A stretch of DNA of 64,000 bases from Pseudomonas sp. S35 (GTDB taxonomy: Bacteria > Pseudomonadota > Gammaproteobacteria > Pseudomonadales > Pseudomonadaceae), in the NCBI RefSeq assembly GCF_009866765.1, contig NZ_CP019431.1, positions 186,001-250,000 on the forward strand, written 5' to 3'. Both the position numbers and the translations under genes were made by a program. The notes below the pieces were generated by a model. It saw nothing but the letters and a program-made list of their open reading frames with translations. It was not told the origin of the DNA and searched no databases. This document shows positions 16,618 through 26,048 of this stretch, piece by piece (positions within the stretch are counted from its first letter, which is position 1; every line of letters begins with the position of its first letter).

Positions 16618-17802
16618 TCAGACCGCCGCAGGACGCAGCGAATAGGTCTTCAATTGGTGGGCAAAATCCCGCAGGGACTGGATGCCGCTGGCCTCGGCTT
16701 CGTGCACCCATTCCTTGATCGCGGCGAGCATATCGTGGCCGTTGGTGCTGGTCTTGAGCCAGATTTGCTGCAGCGCCAGGCGTTTTTCGTAGATCACTTT
16801 CAGAGCCTGGCTGTGTTCCAGCAGGCTCTGGATGCGGACGTGGTGGCGGTCATCCAGCAGGCTGGTTTCCCGCGACAGCAAGCGCTTGGCGCGGTGGAAC
16901 TGGTGGCGCACCGAGTGATCGACCTTCTCCAGCTCCTGCTTGACCAGCGGGCCGATCACCAACTTGCGGTACTGGGCCATGATCTGGAAGCGGTTGTTGA
17001 GGATCGCCATCGCGGTGTCCATGTCCAGGTGGCCTTTGCCCTCGACGCGATGGGCAATCGGTGCCACGCGCTGGACCTTGGCCAGGCGCAGGAAGCTGAA
17101 CAACTTGATCCACGCCCAACCCAGGTCGAACTCCCATTTCTTCACCGACAGCTTGGCCGAGTTGGGGTAGGTGTGGTGGTTGTTGTGCAGTTCTTCGCCG
17201 CCGACGATGATGCCCCACGGCACCAAGTTGGTCGCCGCATCACGGCATTCGAAGTTGCGATAGCCCACGGCATGGCCCAGGCCGTTGATCACGCCGGCCG
17301 CCCAGAACGGGATCCACATCATCTGGATCGCCCAGATGGTGATGCCGATGGTGCCGAACAGCAGCAGGTCGATCACGCCCATGATCGCCACGCCCAGCAG
17401 TGGGTAGGGCGTGTAGAGCTTGCGCTCGATCCAGTCATCCGGGCAGTTCTTGCCGTAGATGCGCAGGGTCTCGGGGTTTTCGGCCTCGGCGCGGTACAGC
17501 TCGGCGCCTTTGCGCAATACGGTGGACAAACCCTTGATGACCGGGCTGTGCGGGTCATCGACGGTTTCGCACTTGGCGTGGTGCTTGCGGTGGATGGCCG
17601 TCCACTCGCGGGTGTTCTGCGCCGTGGTCAGCCACAGCCAGAAGCGGAAGAAGTGTTTCAGGCCGGCATTGAGCTCCAGGGAGCGATGGGCTGAATAACG
17701 GTGCAGATAAACCGTGACGCCAACAATGGTCACGTGGGTCATCAACAGCGTGACTGCCACCAGTTGCCAGGCTGACAGGTCAAGAAAACCGTTGTACCAC
17801 AT
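16618..17802 (-). CDS. desA: acyl-lipid delta-9 fatty acid desaturase DesA
   Basis: A 394-residue membrane diiron enzyme that introduces a cis-9 double bond into acyl chains of existing phospholipids, adjusting membrane fluidity. The three histidine boxes are present: 'HRYSAHR', 'HRKHHAKC' and 'HNNHH'. Hydrophobic pairs around residues 10-35 and about 140-185 form the membrane helices, and a long charged C-terminal tail follows. The start 'MWYNGFLDLS' matches the P. aeruginosa homologue; an upstream in-frame ATG gives an unlikely 13-residue extension. Its divergent neighbour is the same PAS-GGDEF-EAL gene as in P. aeruginosa. Confidence 0.93.
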   Translation of the reverse strand: MWYNGFLDLSAWQLVAVTLLMTHVTIVGVTVYLHRYSAHRSLELNAGLKHFFRFWLWLTTAQNTREWTAIHRKHHAKCETVDDPHSPVIKGLSTVLRKGAELYRAEAENPETLRIYGKNCPDDWIERKLYTPYPLLGVAIMGVIDLLLFGTIGITIWAIQMMWIPFWAAGVINGLGHAVGYRNFECRDAATNLVPWGIIVGGEELHNNHHTYPNSAKLSVKKWEFDLGWAWIKLFSFLRLAKVQRVAPIAHRVEGKGHLDMDTAMAILNNRFQIMAQYRKLVIGPLVKQELEKVDHSVRHQFHRAKRLLSRETSLLDDRHHVRIQSLLEHSQALKVIYEKRLALQQIWLKTSTNGHDMLAAIKEWVHEAEASGIQSLRDFAHQLKTYSLRPAAV

Positions 17803-17968
17803 AGGCTGTATGGCCCTCAGATAAAGAAAAAAGCAGCTCACGCATTATCACTAAGCCAACAGAGAAAACCAGCCGCCCTTTCAGATAGGAGTGACGGGAT
17901 GTTTCTTATTCTATAATCCGCAGCCTTTGTAGGGCGATGCTGTTTTTTTGGTAAGGATTACTGAACAT

Positions 17969-19882
17969 ATGCTGTTTTCATACCGAGGGGCCCGGCGTGC
18001 GGGGCTGGTATACCTGTTGGTTTCGATTGCTTGGATCGGGCTCACAAGTCGCATATTGATCGAGTTTCTCGATAACCCGAGGGACCTTACCCTGTGGCTG
18101 CAGGTGCGTGGCTACGTGTGGGTGACGCTCAGTGCCGGGGTGATTTATCTGATCTGTGCCCGTTTTGCGCGGGCGAACCAACTGCAGCAACCCTTGAAAG
18201 AGAACCGCGAGCGCCTGCGCCAGGCAGCGGCAGTGTTCGACTGCACGCGCGAAGGGGTGTTGGTCACCGATGCGCAAGGCCTGATCGTGCATGTGAACCG
18301 GGCGTTCATGGAAATCACCGGCTACCAGCGCGAAGACGTCATGGGCCAGCAGCCGAGCCTGTTCAAGTCCGGGCGCCATTCGTCGAGTTTTTATCAACAG
18401 ATGTTCCAAACCCTTGAGCGCTGCGGTGAGTGGAGCGGTGAAATCTGGAACCGGCGCAAAAGCGGCGAGATTTATCCACAATGGCAAACCATCCGGGTGA
18501 TTCATGACGACCTTGGCAAGGCCAGCCATTACGTCGCGGTGTTTTCCGACATCAGCGCGATCAAAGATTCCGAACACGAACTGGCCCACCTGGCGCACCA
18601 CGACCCCCTGACCGACCTGCCCAACCGCCTGCTGTTCACCGACCGCGCCGAGCAGGCATTGGCCTCGGCGCAGTTGCACAAACGCGGCTGCGCCTTGCTG
18701 TTGCTGGACCTGGACCACTTCAAGATCATCAACGACAGCCTCGGCCACAACGTCGGCGACCAGTTGCTCAAGCTGGTGGGCGAGCGGCTCAAGACGCTGT
18801 TCGGCCCTGGCGTGACCCTGGCGCGCCTGGGCGGGGACGAGTTCGCGGTGCTCGCCGAGAGTTGTTCACAGGTGGTGCAGGCCGCGGCGTTGGCGCAGCG
18901 CATGCTGGATGTGATGAAGCAGCCGTTCATCTTTGACGGCCATCAACTGTTCATCAGCGCCAGCATCGGTATCAGCCTGTTCCCCAGCGATGCGCTGAGC
19001 GCCGAACAACTGCTGCGCAACGCCGACTCCGCGCTGTTCAAGGCCAAAAGCGTGGGCCGCGAAGGCTACGCCTTGTACACCGAAGAACTCACCGCCCACG
19101 CGCAGAACCGCGTGGAGATCGCCAGTGAGCTGCGCCGCGCCCTCGACCAGCAGGAACTGCGCGTGTACTACCAACCCGTGCACGACCTGCACGGCAGCCG
19201 CCTGATCGGCGTCGAAGCATTGGTGCGCTGGCAGCACCCGGAGCGCGGCCTGGTGCCGCCTGGTGAATTCATCCCTATCGCCGAGCGCACCGGTTTGATT
19301 GCCGATATCGACGCCTGGGTGATGGAACAGGCCTGCCGCCAGATGTGCCAATGGCTGGCCGACGGCGTGCCGCTGAGTTTTATCGCGATCAACGTGTCCA
19401 GTCGCCTGTTCGCCCGGCGTGAACTGTACGAGCAAGTCGCCCAGGTACTGCACGACACTGGCCTGGACCCGGCGTTTCTTGAGCTGGAAGTCACCGAAAG
19501 CGCCGTCATGGATGACCCCGAGGAAGCCCTTGAGCAATTGCACCGCCTGCGCGAGCTGGGCCTGCGCCTGGCCATCGATGACTTTGGCACCGGCTATTCG
19601 TCGCTGCTGCGCCTTAAGCGCCTGCCGGTGCAGAAACTCAAGATCGACCAGGGGTTTGTCGCTGGCTTGCCGTGGGACGAAGACGACGCCGCGATTGTGC
19701 GCGTGGTGATCGCGCTGGCCAAAAGCATGGGCATGCAGGTTCACGCCGAAGGGATCGAGCAGGTGGAACAGGCGCGGTTTTTGTTGGAGCAGGGCTGTGA
19801 TCTGGGCCAAGGCTATTGGTTTGGACGGCCGGTGCCAGCGAATGAAATTGACTGGGACCGCGCGCCCACTCTCCAGCCTTGA
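17969..19882 (+). CDS. membrane PAS-GGDEF-EAL protein (c-di-GMP turnover)
   Basis: A protein of about 637 residues. Two N-terminal membrane helices flank a short periplasmic loop (about residues 8-60). A PAS domain follows ('GVLVTDAQGLIVHVNRAF'), then GGDEF ('RLGGDEFAVL') and EAL ('GVEALVRWQHPERG', with 'IDDFGTGYSSL' and 'LKIDQGF'). Both catalytic signatures are intact, so it could make or degrade c-di-GMP; EAL phosphodiesterase activity is the usual outcome in such hybrids. It corresponds by position to P. aeruginosa PA0285, beside desA. The ATG at 17969 is preferred over a TTG seven codons upstream. Confidence 0.9.
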   Translation: MLFSYRGARRAGLVYLLVSIAWIGLTSRILIEFLDNPRDLTLWLQVRGYVWVTLSAGVIYLICARFARANQLQQPLKENRERLRQAAAVFDCTREGVLVTDAQGLIVHVNRAFMEITGYQREDVMGQQPSLFKSGRHSSSFYQQMFQTLERCGEWSGEIWNRRKSGEIYPQWQTIRVIHDDLGKASHYVAVFSDISAIKDSEHELAHLAHHDPLTDLPNRLLFTDRAEQALASAQLHKRGCALLLLDLDHFKIINDSLGHNVGDQLLKLVGERLKTLFGPGVTLARLGGDEFAVLAESCSQVVQAAALAQRMLDVMKQPFIFDGHQLFISASIGISLFPSDALSAEQLLRNADSALFKAKSVGREGYALYTEELTAHAQNRVEIASELRRALDQQELRVYYQPVHDLHGSRLIGVEALVRWQHPERGLVPPGEFIPIAERTGLIADIDAWVMEQACRQMCQWLADGVPLSFIAINVSSRLFARRELYEQVAQVLHDTGLDPAFLELEVTESAVMDDPEEALEQLHRLRELGLRLAIDDFGTGYSSLLRLKRLPVQKLKIDQGFVAGLPWDEDDAAIVRVVIALAKSMGMQVHAEGIEQVEQARFLLEQGCDLGQGYWFGRPVPANEIDWDRAPTLQP

Positions 19883-19894
19883 AACACATTCAAG

Positions 19895-19981
19895 TGTGGG
19901 AGGGGGCTTGCCCGATAGCGGTGCGCCAATCACAGCGTTGTTGTCTGACAGACCGCCATCGGCGGCAAGCCCCCTCCCACA
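19895..19981. repeat. BIME: two inverted REP units
   Basis: Two facing copies of TGTGGGAGGGGGCTTGCC are separated by about 50 bp that contain an imperfect 'CCGATAGCGG ... CCGCCATCGG' dyad. It is located after the GGDEF-EAL gene and before the oscA promoter. Confidence 0.88.
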
Positions 19982-20054
19982 TTTGGATATTCGCAAGGTG
20001 CATTCCTCTCGCAACCCCGCGCCCTGTCAGAAAATTCTTTTTGGTTATATAAAC

Positions 20055-20079
20055 ATTCTTAAATAGTATTTTTAAGAAT
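20055..20079. promoter_or_regulatory. AT-rich palindrome in the oscA promoter
   Basis: ATTCTTAAA-tagtatt-TTTAAGAAT is a perfect 9-bp dyad about 80 bp upstream of oscA, inside a strongly AT-rich stretch. The position fits binding of a LysR-type sulfur regulator such as CysB, which is known to control these genes in pseudomonads. Binding here is inferred. Confidence 0.55.
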
Positions 20080-20158
20080 ATCCGCGCTTATCTACTATCG
20101 CCCTACGCCGCAAGCAGTGCCGCCACTGCGAGGCACTATTCATTTCAGGAGCGAGACC

Positions 20159-20341
20159 ATGAGCGCATCTCTACGTAGCGTCGACGGCCAGGACGAAGCA
20201 GCCATTTTGCGTGAGATCCAGAGCGCCTTGCGCGATCTGCGGTTTGGCGCGGTGGAAATCACTGTGCATAACGCCCAAGTGGTCCAGATTGAACGCAAGG
20301 AAAAATTCCGTCTGCAGAACCCGGGTAACAAACCGAGCTAA
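20159..20341 (+). CDS. oscA: small sulfur-metabolism protein OscA (DUF2292)
   Basis: A 60-residue soluble protein with the DUF2292/YezD pattern '[37 protein letters not shown]'-like core (residues about 16-52): a helix followed by a beta hairpin. OscA is needed for growth on organosulfur sources in Pseudomonas, and its biochemical role is not established. The start has 'CAGGAG' upstream. It lies 65 bp before sbp, as in other pseudomonads, and probably shares its promoter. Confidence 0.9.
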   Translation: MSASLRSVDGQDEAAILREIQSALRDLRFGAVEITVHNAQVVQIERKEKFRLQNPGNKPS

Positions 20342-20406
20342 GCCACCACGGCGATAGACCCGTCACTATAAGAAAAAGCCAACACCCCAGAATTTCAGGA
20401 GCTTCT

Positions 20407-21417
20407 ATGTCGTCGATTCGCCGTTATGCCCTGGCCGCATTGGCCAGCGCCGTGTTTGCCGGTTCCGCAGTTGCCAAGGACTACGAGTTGCTCAACGTCT
20501 CGTACGACCCGACCCGTGAGCTGTACCAGGATTACAACGCGGAGTTCACCAACTTCTGGAAGCAGTCCCACCCTGGCGACACCGTCAAGATCCAGCAGTC
20601 CCACGGTGGTTCGGGCAAACAGGGCCGGGCGGTGATCGACGGCCTGCGCGCCGACGTAGTGACCCTGGCCCTGGCCGGTGACATCGACGAAATCGCAAAA
20701 CTGGGCAAGACCCTGCCGGAAAACTGGCAAACCCGCCTGCCGCAAGCGAGCACCCCGTACACCTCGACCATCGTGTTCCTGGTGCGCAAGGGCAACCCTA
20801 AAGGCATCAAGGACTGGGGCGACCTGATCAAGAAAGACGTGTCGGTGATCACGCCTAACCCGAAAACCTCCGGCGGTGCGCGCTGGAACTTCCTCGCCGC
20901 CTGGGCCTACGGCCTCAAAGCCGGCGGCAGCGAAGCCAAGGCCCAGGAATACGTGAAAGAACTGTTCAAGCACGTGCCGATCCTCGACACCGGTGCACGC
21001 GGTTCGACCATCACCTTCGTCAACAACGGTCAGGGTGACGTGTTGCTGGCCTGGGAAAACGAAGCCTTCCTGGCGCTCAAAGAAGACGGCGGCGCCGACA
21101 AGTTCGATATCGTCGTGCCGTCCCTGTCGATCCTCGCGGAGCCGCCAGTGGCCGTGGTCGACAAGAACGCCGAGAAAAAGGGCAACACCGAGATCGCTAC
21201 CGAATACCTGAAACACCTGTACAGCCCGGCTGGCCAGGAGATTGCGGCCAAGAACTTCTACCGCCCACGCGATGCAACAGTGGCCGCCAAATACGCCCAG
21301 CAGTTCCCGAAACTGGACCTGGTGACTATCGACAAAGACTTCGGCGGCTGGAAGACTGCGCAACCGAAATTCTTCAATGACGGTGGCGTGTTCGACCAGA
21401 TCTACACGGCGCAGTAA
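20407..21417 (+). CDS. sbp: periplasmic sulfate-binding protein
   Basis: A 336-residue solute-binding protein delivering sulfate or thiosulfate to CysTWA. The signal peptide ends near residue 23 ('[13 protein letters not shown]'). The mature protein carries family motifs 'YDPTRELY', 'QSHGGSGKQ' and '[16 protein letters not shown]', which form the sulfate pocket. 'CAGGAG' precedes the ATG. A strong hairpin separates it from cysT, which may raise binding-protein mRNA relative to the membrane subunits. Confidence 0.95.
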   Translation: MSSIRRYALAALASAVFAGSAVAKDYELLNVSYDPTRELYQDYNAEFTNFWKQSHPGDTVKIQQSHGGSGKQGRAVIDGLRADVVTLALAGDIDEIAKLGKTLPENWQTRLPQASTPYTSTIVFLVRKGNPKGIKDWGDLIKKDVSVITPNPKTSGGARWNFLAAWAYGLKAGGSEAKAQEYVKELFKHVPILDTGARGSTITFVNNGQGDVLLAWENEAFLALKEDGGADKFDIVVPSLSILAEPPVAVVDKNAEKKGNTEIATEYLKHLYSPAGQEIAAKNFYRPRDATVAAKYAQQFPKLDLVTIDKDFGGWKTAQPKFFNDGGVFDQIYTAQ

Positions 21418-21429
21418 GCCGAATGAATA

Positions 21430-21461
21430 GGAACGCGCGCTCCCATAGGAGCGTGCGTTCC
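21430..21461. terminator. intra-operon hairpin between sbp and cysT
   Basis: GGAACGCGCGCTCC-cata-GGAGCGTGCGTTCC forms a 14-bp stem with one G-U pair and a 4-base loop. It has no T-run, so it is more likely an mRNA-stabilising or processing element, or a REP variant, than a full terminator. Confidence 0.55.
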
Positions 21462-21494
21462 TGCAGTGGTACTACCCGCTAACCAAGGACTCTT

Positions 21495-22313
21495 ATGTCG
21501 CGTCGTATTTCCCCCGTCATACCCGGCTTCGGGCTGACGCTGGGCTACACCGTGGTGTACCTCAGCCTGATCGTACTCATCCCCCTCGCGGCGATGTTCG
21601 TACACGCCGCTCAACTCACCTGGGATCAGTTCTGGGCCATTATCTCCGCACCGCGGGTGTTGGCGGCGTTGAAGCTGAGCTTCAGCACCGCGCTCTACGC
21701 CGCGTTGATCAACGGCGTGATCGGCACGCTGCTGGCATGGGTGCTGGTGCGCTACACCTTCCCCGGCCGCAAGATCATCGATGCGATGATCGACCTGCCG
21801 TTCGCCCTACCCACCGCCGTGGCCGGTATCGCGCTGACGGCGCTGTACACGCCGACCGGCCTGGTCGGCCAGTTCGCCGCTGACCTGGGCTTCAAAATCG
21901 CCTACTCGCCGCTGGGTATCACCCTGGCGCTGACGTTTGTGACCCTGCCGTTCGTGGTGCGCACGGTGCAGCCGGTACTCGCCGACATCCCCCGGGAAAT
22001 CGAAGAAGCCGCTGCCTGCCTGGGCGCCAAGCCGTTGCAGGTGTTCCGCTACATCCTCGTCCCCGCGCTGCTGCCCGCCTGGCTGACCGGCTTCGCCCTG
22101 GCGTTCGCCCGTGGCGTCGGTGAGTACGGTTCGGTGATCTTCATCGCCGGCAACATGCCGATGAAAACCGAGATCCTGCCGCTGCTGATCATGGTCAAGC
22201 TTGACCAGTACGACTACCGCGGCGCCACCTCCATTGGCGTGCTGATGCTGGTGGTTTCCTTTGTCCTGCTGCTGCTGATCAACTTGTTGCAGCGGCGCAT
22301 CGAACGTCCATAA
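21495..22313 (+). CDS. cysT: sulfate ABC transporter permease CysT
   Basis: A 272-residue inner-membrane permease with six predicted hydrophobic segments. The EAA loop that docks the ATPase is present ('[23 protein letters not shown]'-type region, residues about 168-190). It pairs with CysW to form the sulfate channel. The family motif '[15 protein letters not shown]' is visible. It starts 77 bp after sbp and lies 13 bp before cysW. Confidence 0.95.
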   Translation: MSRRISPVIPGFGLTLGYTVVYLSLIVLIPLAAMFVHAAQLTWDQFWAIISAPRVLAALKLSFSTALYAALINGVIGTLLAWVLVRYTFPGRKIIDAMIDLPFALPTAVAGIALTALYTPTGLVGQFAADLGFKIAYSPLGITLALTFVTLPFVVRTVQPVLADIPREIEEAAACLGAKPLQVFRYILVPALLPAWLTGFALAFARGVGEYGSVIFIAGNMPMKTEILPLLIMVKLDQYDYRGATSIGVLMLVVSFVLLLLINLLQRRIERP

Positions 22314-22326
22314 GGAGGCGCGGAGC

Positions 22327-23199
22327 ATGTCCCAATCGTCTATTTCCGCTGCGTCCTCGGCCAACGCTGCCCGGCGTGGCAGTGCGGTGTCGCGACGCAT
22401 CCTGATCAGCCTTGGCTGGCTGGTGTTTTTCCTGTTCCTGTTGCTGCCGCTGTTCATCGTGGTGTCCCAGGGCCTGAAGAACGGCCTGGGTACGTTCTTT
22501 AGCGCAATCCTGGAGCCAGACGCGTTGTCCGCGTTGAAACTCACGGTGATCGCCGTATTGATTTCGGTGCCGCTCAACGTGGTGTTCGGCGTCAGCGCCG
22601 CCTGGTGCGTGAGCAAGTATTCGTTCCGTGGCAAAAGCATCCTGGTGACGCTGATCGACCTGCCGTTCTCGGTCTCGCCGGTGATCGCGGGCCTGGTGTA
22701 TGTGCTGATGTTCGGCGCCCAAGGGTTCTTCGGCCCGTGGTTGCAGGAGCACGACATCCAGATCGTGTTCGCTTTGCCGGGCATCGTGCTGGCGACCATC
22801 TTCGTCACCGTGCCGTTCGTGGCCCGTGAGTTGATCCCGCTGATGCAGGAGCAGGGCACCCAGGAAGAAGAGGCCGCGCGCCTGCTCGGCGCCAATGGCT
22901 GGCAGATGTTCTGGCACGTGACCGTGCCGAACATCAAATGGGGCCTGATCTACGGCGTGGTGCTGTGTACGGCGCGGGCCATGGGGGAGTTCGGTGCGGT
23001 GTCGGTGGTGTCCGGCCACATTCGCGGCGTGACCAACACCCTGCCGCTGCACGTCGAGATCCTCTACAACGAATACAACCACGTTGCCGCGTTTGCGGTG
23101 GCCAGCCTGCTGCTGATCCTGGCGCTCTTCATCCTGCTGCTCAAGCAGTGGAGCGAGAACCGTATCAACCGCCTGCGCAAAAGCGCCGGTGAGGAATAA
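22327..23199 (+). CDS. cysW: sulfate ABC transporter permease CysW
   Basis: A 290-residue partner permease of CysT. A basic cytoplasmic N-terminus of about 30 residues is followed by six hydrophobic segments. The EAA motif is '[19 protein letters not shown]' and the family sequence '[17 protein letters not shown]' is present. A strong 'AGGAGG' ribosome site overlaps the cysT stop region, and cysA begins 3 bp after its stop, so the three are tightly coupled. Confidence 0.95.
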   Translation: MSQSSISAASSANAARRGSAVSRRILISLGWLVFFLFLLLPLFIVVSQGLKNGLGTFFSAILEPDALSALKLTVIAVLISVPLNVVFGVSAAWCVSKYSFRGKSILVTLIDLPFSVSPVIAGLVYVLMFGAQGFFGPWLQEHDIQIVFALPGIVLATIFVTVPFVARELIPLMQEQGTQEEEAARLLGANGWQMFWHVTVPNIKWGLIYGVVLCTARAMGEFGAVSVVSGHIRGVTNTLPLHVEILYNEYNHVAAFAVASLLLILALFILLLKQWSENRINRLRKSAGEE

Positions 23200-23202
23200 G
23201 TC

Positions 23203-24183
23203 ATGTCGATCGAAGTCCGTAATGTCAGCAAGAACTTCAACGCCTTCAAGGCCCTGAACAGCATCAACCTGGACATCCAGAGTGGCGAGCTGGTGGCGTT
23301 GCTCGGCCCGTCCGGCTGCGGCAAGACCACGTTGCTGCGCATCATCGCCGGCCTGGAAACCCCGGATGACGGCAGCATCGTGTTCCACGGTGAAGACGTC
23401 TCCGGCCACGATGTGCGTGATCGCAACGTCGGGTTTGTGTTCCAGCACTACGCGCTGTTTCGCCACATGACGGTGTTCGACAACGTCGCGTTCGGCCTGC
23501 GCATGAAGCCCAAGAACCAGCGCCCGAATGAAACCCAGATCGCGGCCAAGGTTCACGAACTGCTGAACATGGTGCAGCTCGATTGGCTGTCTGATCGTTA
23601 CCCGGAACAGCTCTCTGGTGGCCAGCGCCAACGTATCGCCCTGGCCCGTGCCCTGGCGGTCGAACCCAAGGTGTTGCTGCTCGATGAGCCTTTCGGTGCC
23701 CTCGACGCCAAGGTCCGTAAAGAACTGCGTCGCTGGCTGGCGCGCCTGCACGAAGACATCAACCTGACCTCGGTATTCGTGACCCACGACCAGGAAGAGG
23801 CCATGGAAGTCGCCGACCGTATCGTGGTGATGAACAAGGGCGTGATCGAGCAGATCGGTTCACCGGGCGACGTCTACGAAAACCCGGCCAGCGATTTTGT
23901 GTACCACTTCCTGGGCGACTCCAACCGCCTGCACCTGGGGGAAGACAAGCACGTGCTGTTCCGCCCCCACGAAGTGTCGCTGTCGCGCCATGAACTGGAA
24001 GACCACCATGCAGCCGAAGTGCGTGATATTCGTCCGTTGGGCGCGACCACGCGTGTGACGTTGAAGGTGGAAGGCCAGAGCGAGCTGATTGAAGCCGAAG
24101 TGGTCAAGGACCACGACAGCCTGACGGGCTTGGCCCGTGGCGAGACCTTGTTCTTCAAGCCCAAGGTCTGGCAAAAGGCTTAA
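23203..24183 (+). CDS. cysA: sulfate ABC transporter ATPase CysA
   Basis: A 326-residue ATP-binding subunit. Walker A 'GPSGCGKTT' (about 34-42), Q-loop '[12 protein letters not shown]', signature '[15 protein letters not shown]', Walker B '[12 protein letters not shown]' and switch '[10 protein letters not shown]' are all intact. A C-terminal TOBE-like domain follows. It energises sulfate/thiosulfate import by CysT/CysW/Sbp. It is the last gene of the operon, and a BIME pair follows. Confidence 0.95.
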   Translation: MSIEVRNVSKNFNAFKALNSINLDIQSGELVALLGPSGCGKTTLLRIIAGLETPDDGSIVFHGEDVSGHDVRDRNVGFVFQHYALFRHMTVFDNVAFGLRMKPKNQRPNETQIAAKVHELLNMVQLDWLSDRYPEQLSGGQRQRIALARALAVEPKVLLLDEPFGALDAKVRKELRRWLARLHEDINLTSVFVTHDQEEAMEVADRIVVMNKGVIEQIGSPGDVYENPASDFVYHFLGDSNRLHLGEDKHVLFRPHEVSLSRHELEDHHAAEVRDIRPLGATTRVTLKVEGQSELIEAEVVKDHDSLTGLARGETLFFKPKVWQKA

Positions 24184-24219
24184 CAACCCACCACATCACT
24201 CAATGTGAAATGTGGCCAA

Positions 24220-24308
24220 TGTGGGAGGGGGCTTGCCCCCGATAGCGGTCTATCAGTGGCAGCTGTACTGACTGATCCACTGCTATCGGGAGCAAGCCCC
24301 CTCCCACA
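24220..24308. repeat. BIME: two inverted REP units after cysA
   Basis: TGTGGGAGGGGGCTTGCCCCCGATAG faces CTATCGGGAGCAAGCCCC...CCCACA across a spacer of about 40 bp, containing a second dyad 'CAGTGG ... CCACTG'. It separates the convergent cysA and DUF962 genes. Confidence 0.9.
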
Positions 24309-24309
24309 T

Positions 24310-24837
24310 TCAGACCTCACTAGGCTTTAGATCGCGGCGTGCCACAGGCCCCGACCGATCTTCAATCTGCTGCTTGAGCTCATGCCGCAGCCCCAGCAAA
24401 AACGCCACCTCCGCCACCACAAACAACGGCCCCACAATCAACCCCGACACATCATCCACAAACGCGGGCTTCCTGCCTTCGTAGTAGTGCCCGACAAACT
24501 GAATCACCCAGCCCACCACAAACATCCCGATGCCGCTGCCCAACCACACCAGCGTGCTCTGCGCTGCCAACACATGCCCGGCCCACACCGACAGGCCCAT
24601 CAACAGCGTCATCAGTGCGCCCAGTCCCAGTTCAAGGCGCAGGTAGAACCACGCCGAAAACAGCGCCAGCAGCACTGCGGGAGATATCCACAATCCACCC
24701 ACCGCCCATTCGGGGCGCGACAGCAGCACCGCCACCGCGACGACAATCAACGGGATGCCAATAAAGTGGCTGACGATATTACGCGGGTCGCGGTGGTAGG
24801 CAGCATATTGGCTAAGGTGGTCGACGAGGCTTTTCAT
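24310..24837 (-). CDS. DUF962/Mpo1-like membrane protein
   Basis: A 175-residue protein with four or more hydrophobic segments and the family start 'LVDHLSQYAAYHRDPRNIVSHFIGIPLI', whose conserved 'YxxxHRxxxNxxxHxxGIP' residues are visible. 'FVGHYYEGRKPAF' is a second conserved stretch. Yeast Mpo1 of this family is an Fe2+-dependent dioxygenase in 2-hydroxy fatty acid oxidation; the bacterial role is not established. The ATG at 24837 has 'GGAGGA' upstream. It is divergent from the Crp/Fnr regulator. Confidence 0.85.
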   Translation of the reverse strand: MKSLVDHLSQYAAYHRDPRNIVSHFIGIPLIVVAVAVLLSRPEWAVGGLWISPAVLLALFSAWFYLRLELGLGALMTLLMGLSVWAGHVLAAQSTLVWLGSGIGMFVVGWVIQFVGHYYEGRKPAFVDDVSGLIVGPLFVVAEVAFLLGLRHELKQQIEDRSGPVARRDLKPSEV

Positions 24838-24920
24838 TGTTATTCCTCCTGTAGGATGTTTGATCATGCCCTGTCAGCCTTCGACTAACTGTCAACTGGG
24901 CGACACTCTTTGGAGTTCTC

Positions 24921-25613
24921 ATGATCGCGTCGAAATGGCACGCCCGGTTGGTCGCCGGCCACTGGTTCAGCCACTTGCCCATTGAGCTACAGCGTAGTCT
25001 GTTGGCGGCGGCGCGGTTGCGCTCGCTGACGGCTGGAGAGTACCTGTTCAAGCGCGGCGACCCGCCTTGCGGCCTGTATGCCGTGCTGGACGGTGCGGTG
25101 CGGGTCAGCGCGGTGAACGCCCAGGGCAAGGAAGCGGTATTGAGCCTGGTCGAAGCACCCTATTGGTTCGGTGAAATCTGCCTGTTCGACAGCCTGCCGC
25201 GCACCCACGACGCGCTGGCGATGGGGCCTTGCACGCTATTGCAGGTGCCGCAGGCGCAGATGCTTGAAATCCTGGCTGAGCACCCAGTGTATTGGCGGGA
25301 CATGGCACTGTTGATGAGCCACAAGCTGCGCTTGTCGTTGATCAATATCGAGCAGATCAGCCTGATGAGCACGTCGCAGCGCCTGGCCCACCGGCTGCTG
25401 ATGATCGCTGAAGGCTACGGCGAAATTGCCCAGGCGCGCCGCGTCCTGCAGTTGCCGCAGGAAGACCTGGCGGCGATGTTGGGTCTGTCGCGCCAGACCA
25501 CCAACAGTCTGCTCAAGGCACTGGAACAGCAGGGCATCATCGGCTTGAGTTACGCCGCGATTGAGGTGCTGGACCTGCAACGCCTGCGGCAGGCCGCAGG
25601 CGTCGGCGGTTGA
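24921..25613 (+). CDS. Crp/Fnr-family transcriptional regulator
   Basis: A 230-residue regulator with a cyclic-nucleotide-binding-like sensor (about residues 15-130, 'GEYLFKRGDPPCGLYAVLDGAVRV'), a dimer helix, and a C-terminal winged helix ('LPQEDLAAMLGLSRQTTNSLLKALEQQGII'). No Fnr-type cysteine cluster is present, so it is not an oxygen-sensing Fnr; the ligand is unknown. It starts 83 bp from the divergent DUF962 gene and may control it. Confidence 0.9.
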   Translation: MIASKWHARLVAGHWFSHLPIELQRSLLAAARLRSLTAGEYLFKRGDPPCGLYAVLDGAVRVSAVNAQGKEAVLSLVEAPYWFGEICLFDSLPRTHDALAMGPCTLLQVPQAQMLEILAEHPVYWRDMALLMSHKLRLSLINIEQISLMSTSQRLAHRLLMIAEGYGEIAQARRVLQLPQEDLAAMLGLSRQTTNSLLKALEQQGIIGLSYAAIEVLDLQRLRQAAGVGG

Positions 25614-25614
25614 A

Positions 25615-26025
25615 CTATGAACCGCGATAGGTAGAAAACCCATAAGGGCTGAGCAACAGTGGGATGTGGTAATGCTGGTCGGCCTGCTTGACCTGGAAAA
25701 TCACCGGCACTTCTGGGAAGAACGTCTCGCGGCCCGCTTTTTTGTAGTAATCGCCGGTCTTGAACACCACGCGATACTCACCCGGCTGCATGCTGCGGTT
25801 GGCCGGGAACAGCTCGGCGATGCGCCCTTGCTGATTGGTAACGCCTTTAGACAGCGATTGCCATTGATCGCCCACCTGCTGTTCGAGCGTGACACTCACA
25901 CCGGCAGACGGCAGGCCGTTCTCCAGATTGAGCACGTGGACGCTCAGGGGGTTACCGTCTGCCAGTGCCAGGTTGCACAGGCCGCTCAGGCTGAGGGCGG
26001 CAAGGGTCATGCTTAAGGTTTTCAT
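25615..26025 (-). CDS. periplasmic 5-hydroxyisourate hydrolase
   Basis: A 136-residue transthyretin-like protein that hydrolyses 5-hydroxyisourate to OHCU in urate breakdown. The signal peptide ends near residue 23 ('NLALADGNPLSVHVLN'), so it is exported like E. coli HiuH. Family features are present: the N-terminal 'LSVHVLNLENGLPSAGV', 'HYHIPLLLSPYGFSTYRGS' and the C-terminal tetrapeptide YRGS that forms the active site. It lies 23 bp downstream of a second periplasmic protein gene on the same strand, probably one operon. In E. coli the equivalent gene sits next to the hprRS two-component genes; compare the receiver remnant at 26623. Confidence 0.92.
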   Translation of the reverse strand: MKTLSMTLAALSLSGLCNLALADGNPLSVHVLNLENGLPSAGVSVTLEQQVGDQWQSLSKGVTNQQGRIAELFPANRSMQPGEYRVVFKTGDYYKKAGRETFFPEVPVIFQVKQADQHYHIPLLLSPYGFSTYRGS

Positions 26026-26048
26026 TCAGAGGTCCTTTCGAGGAGGGA

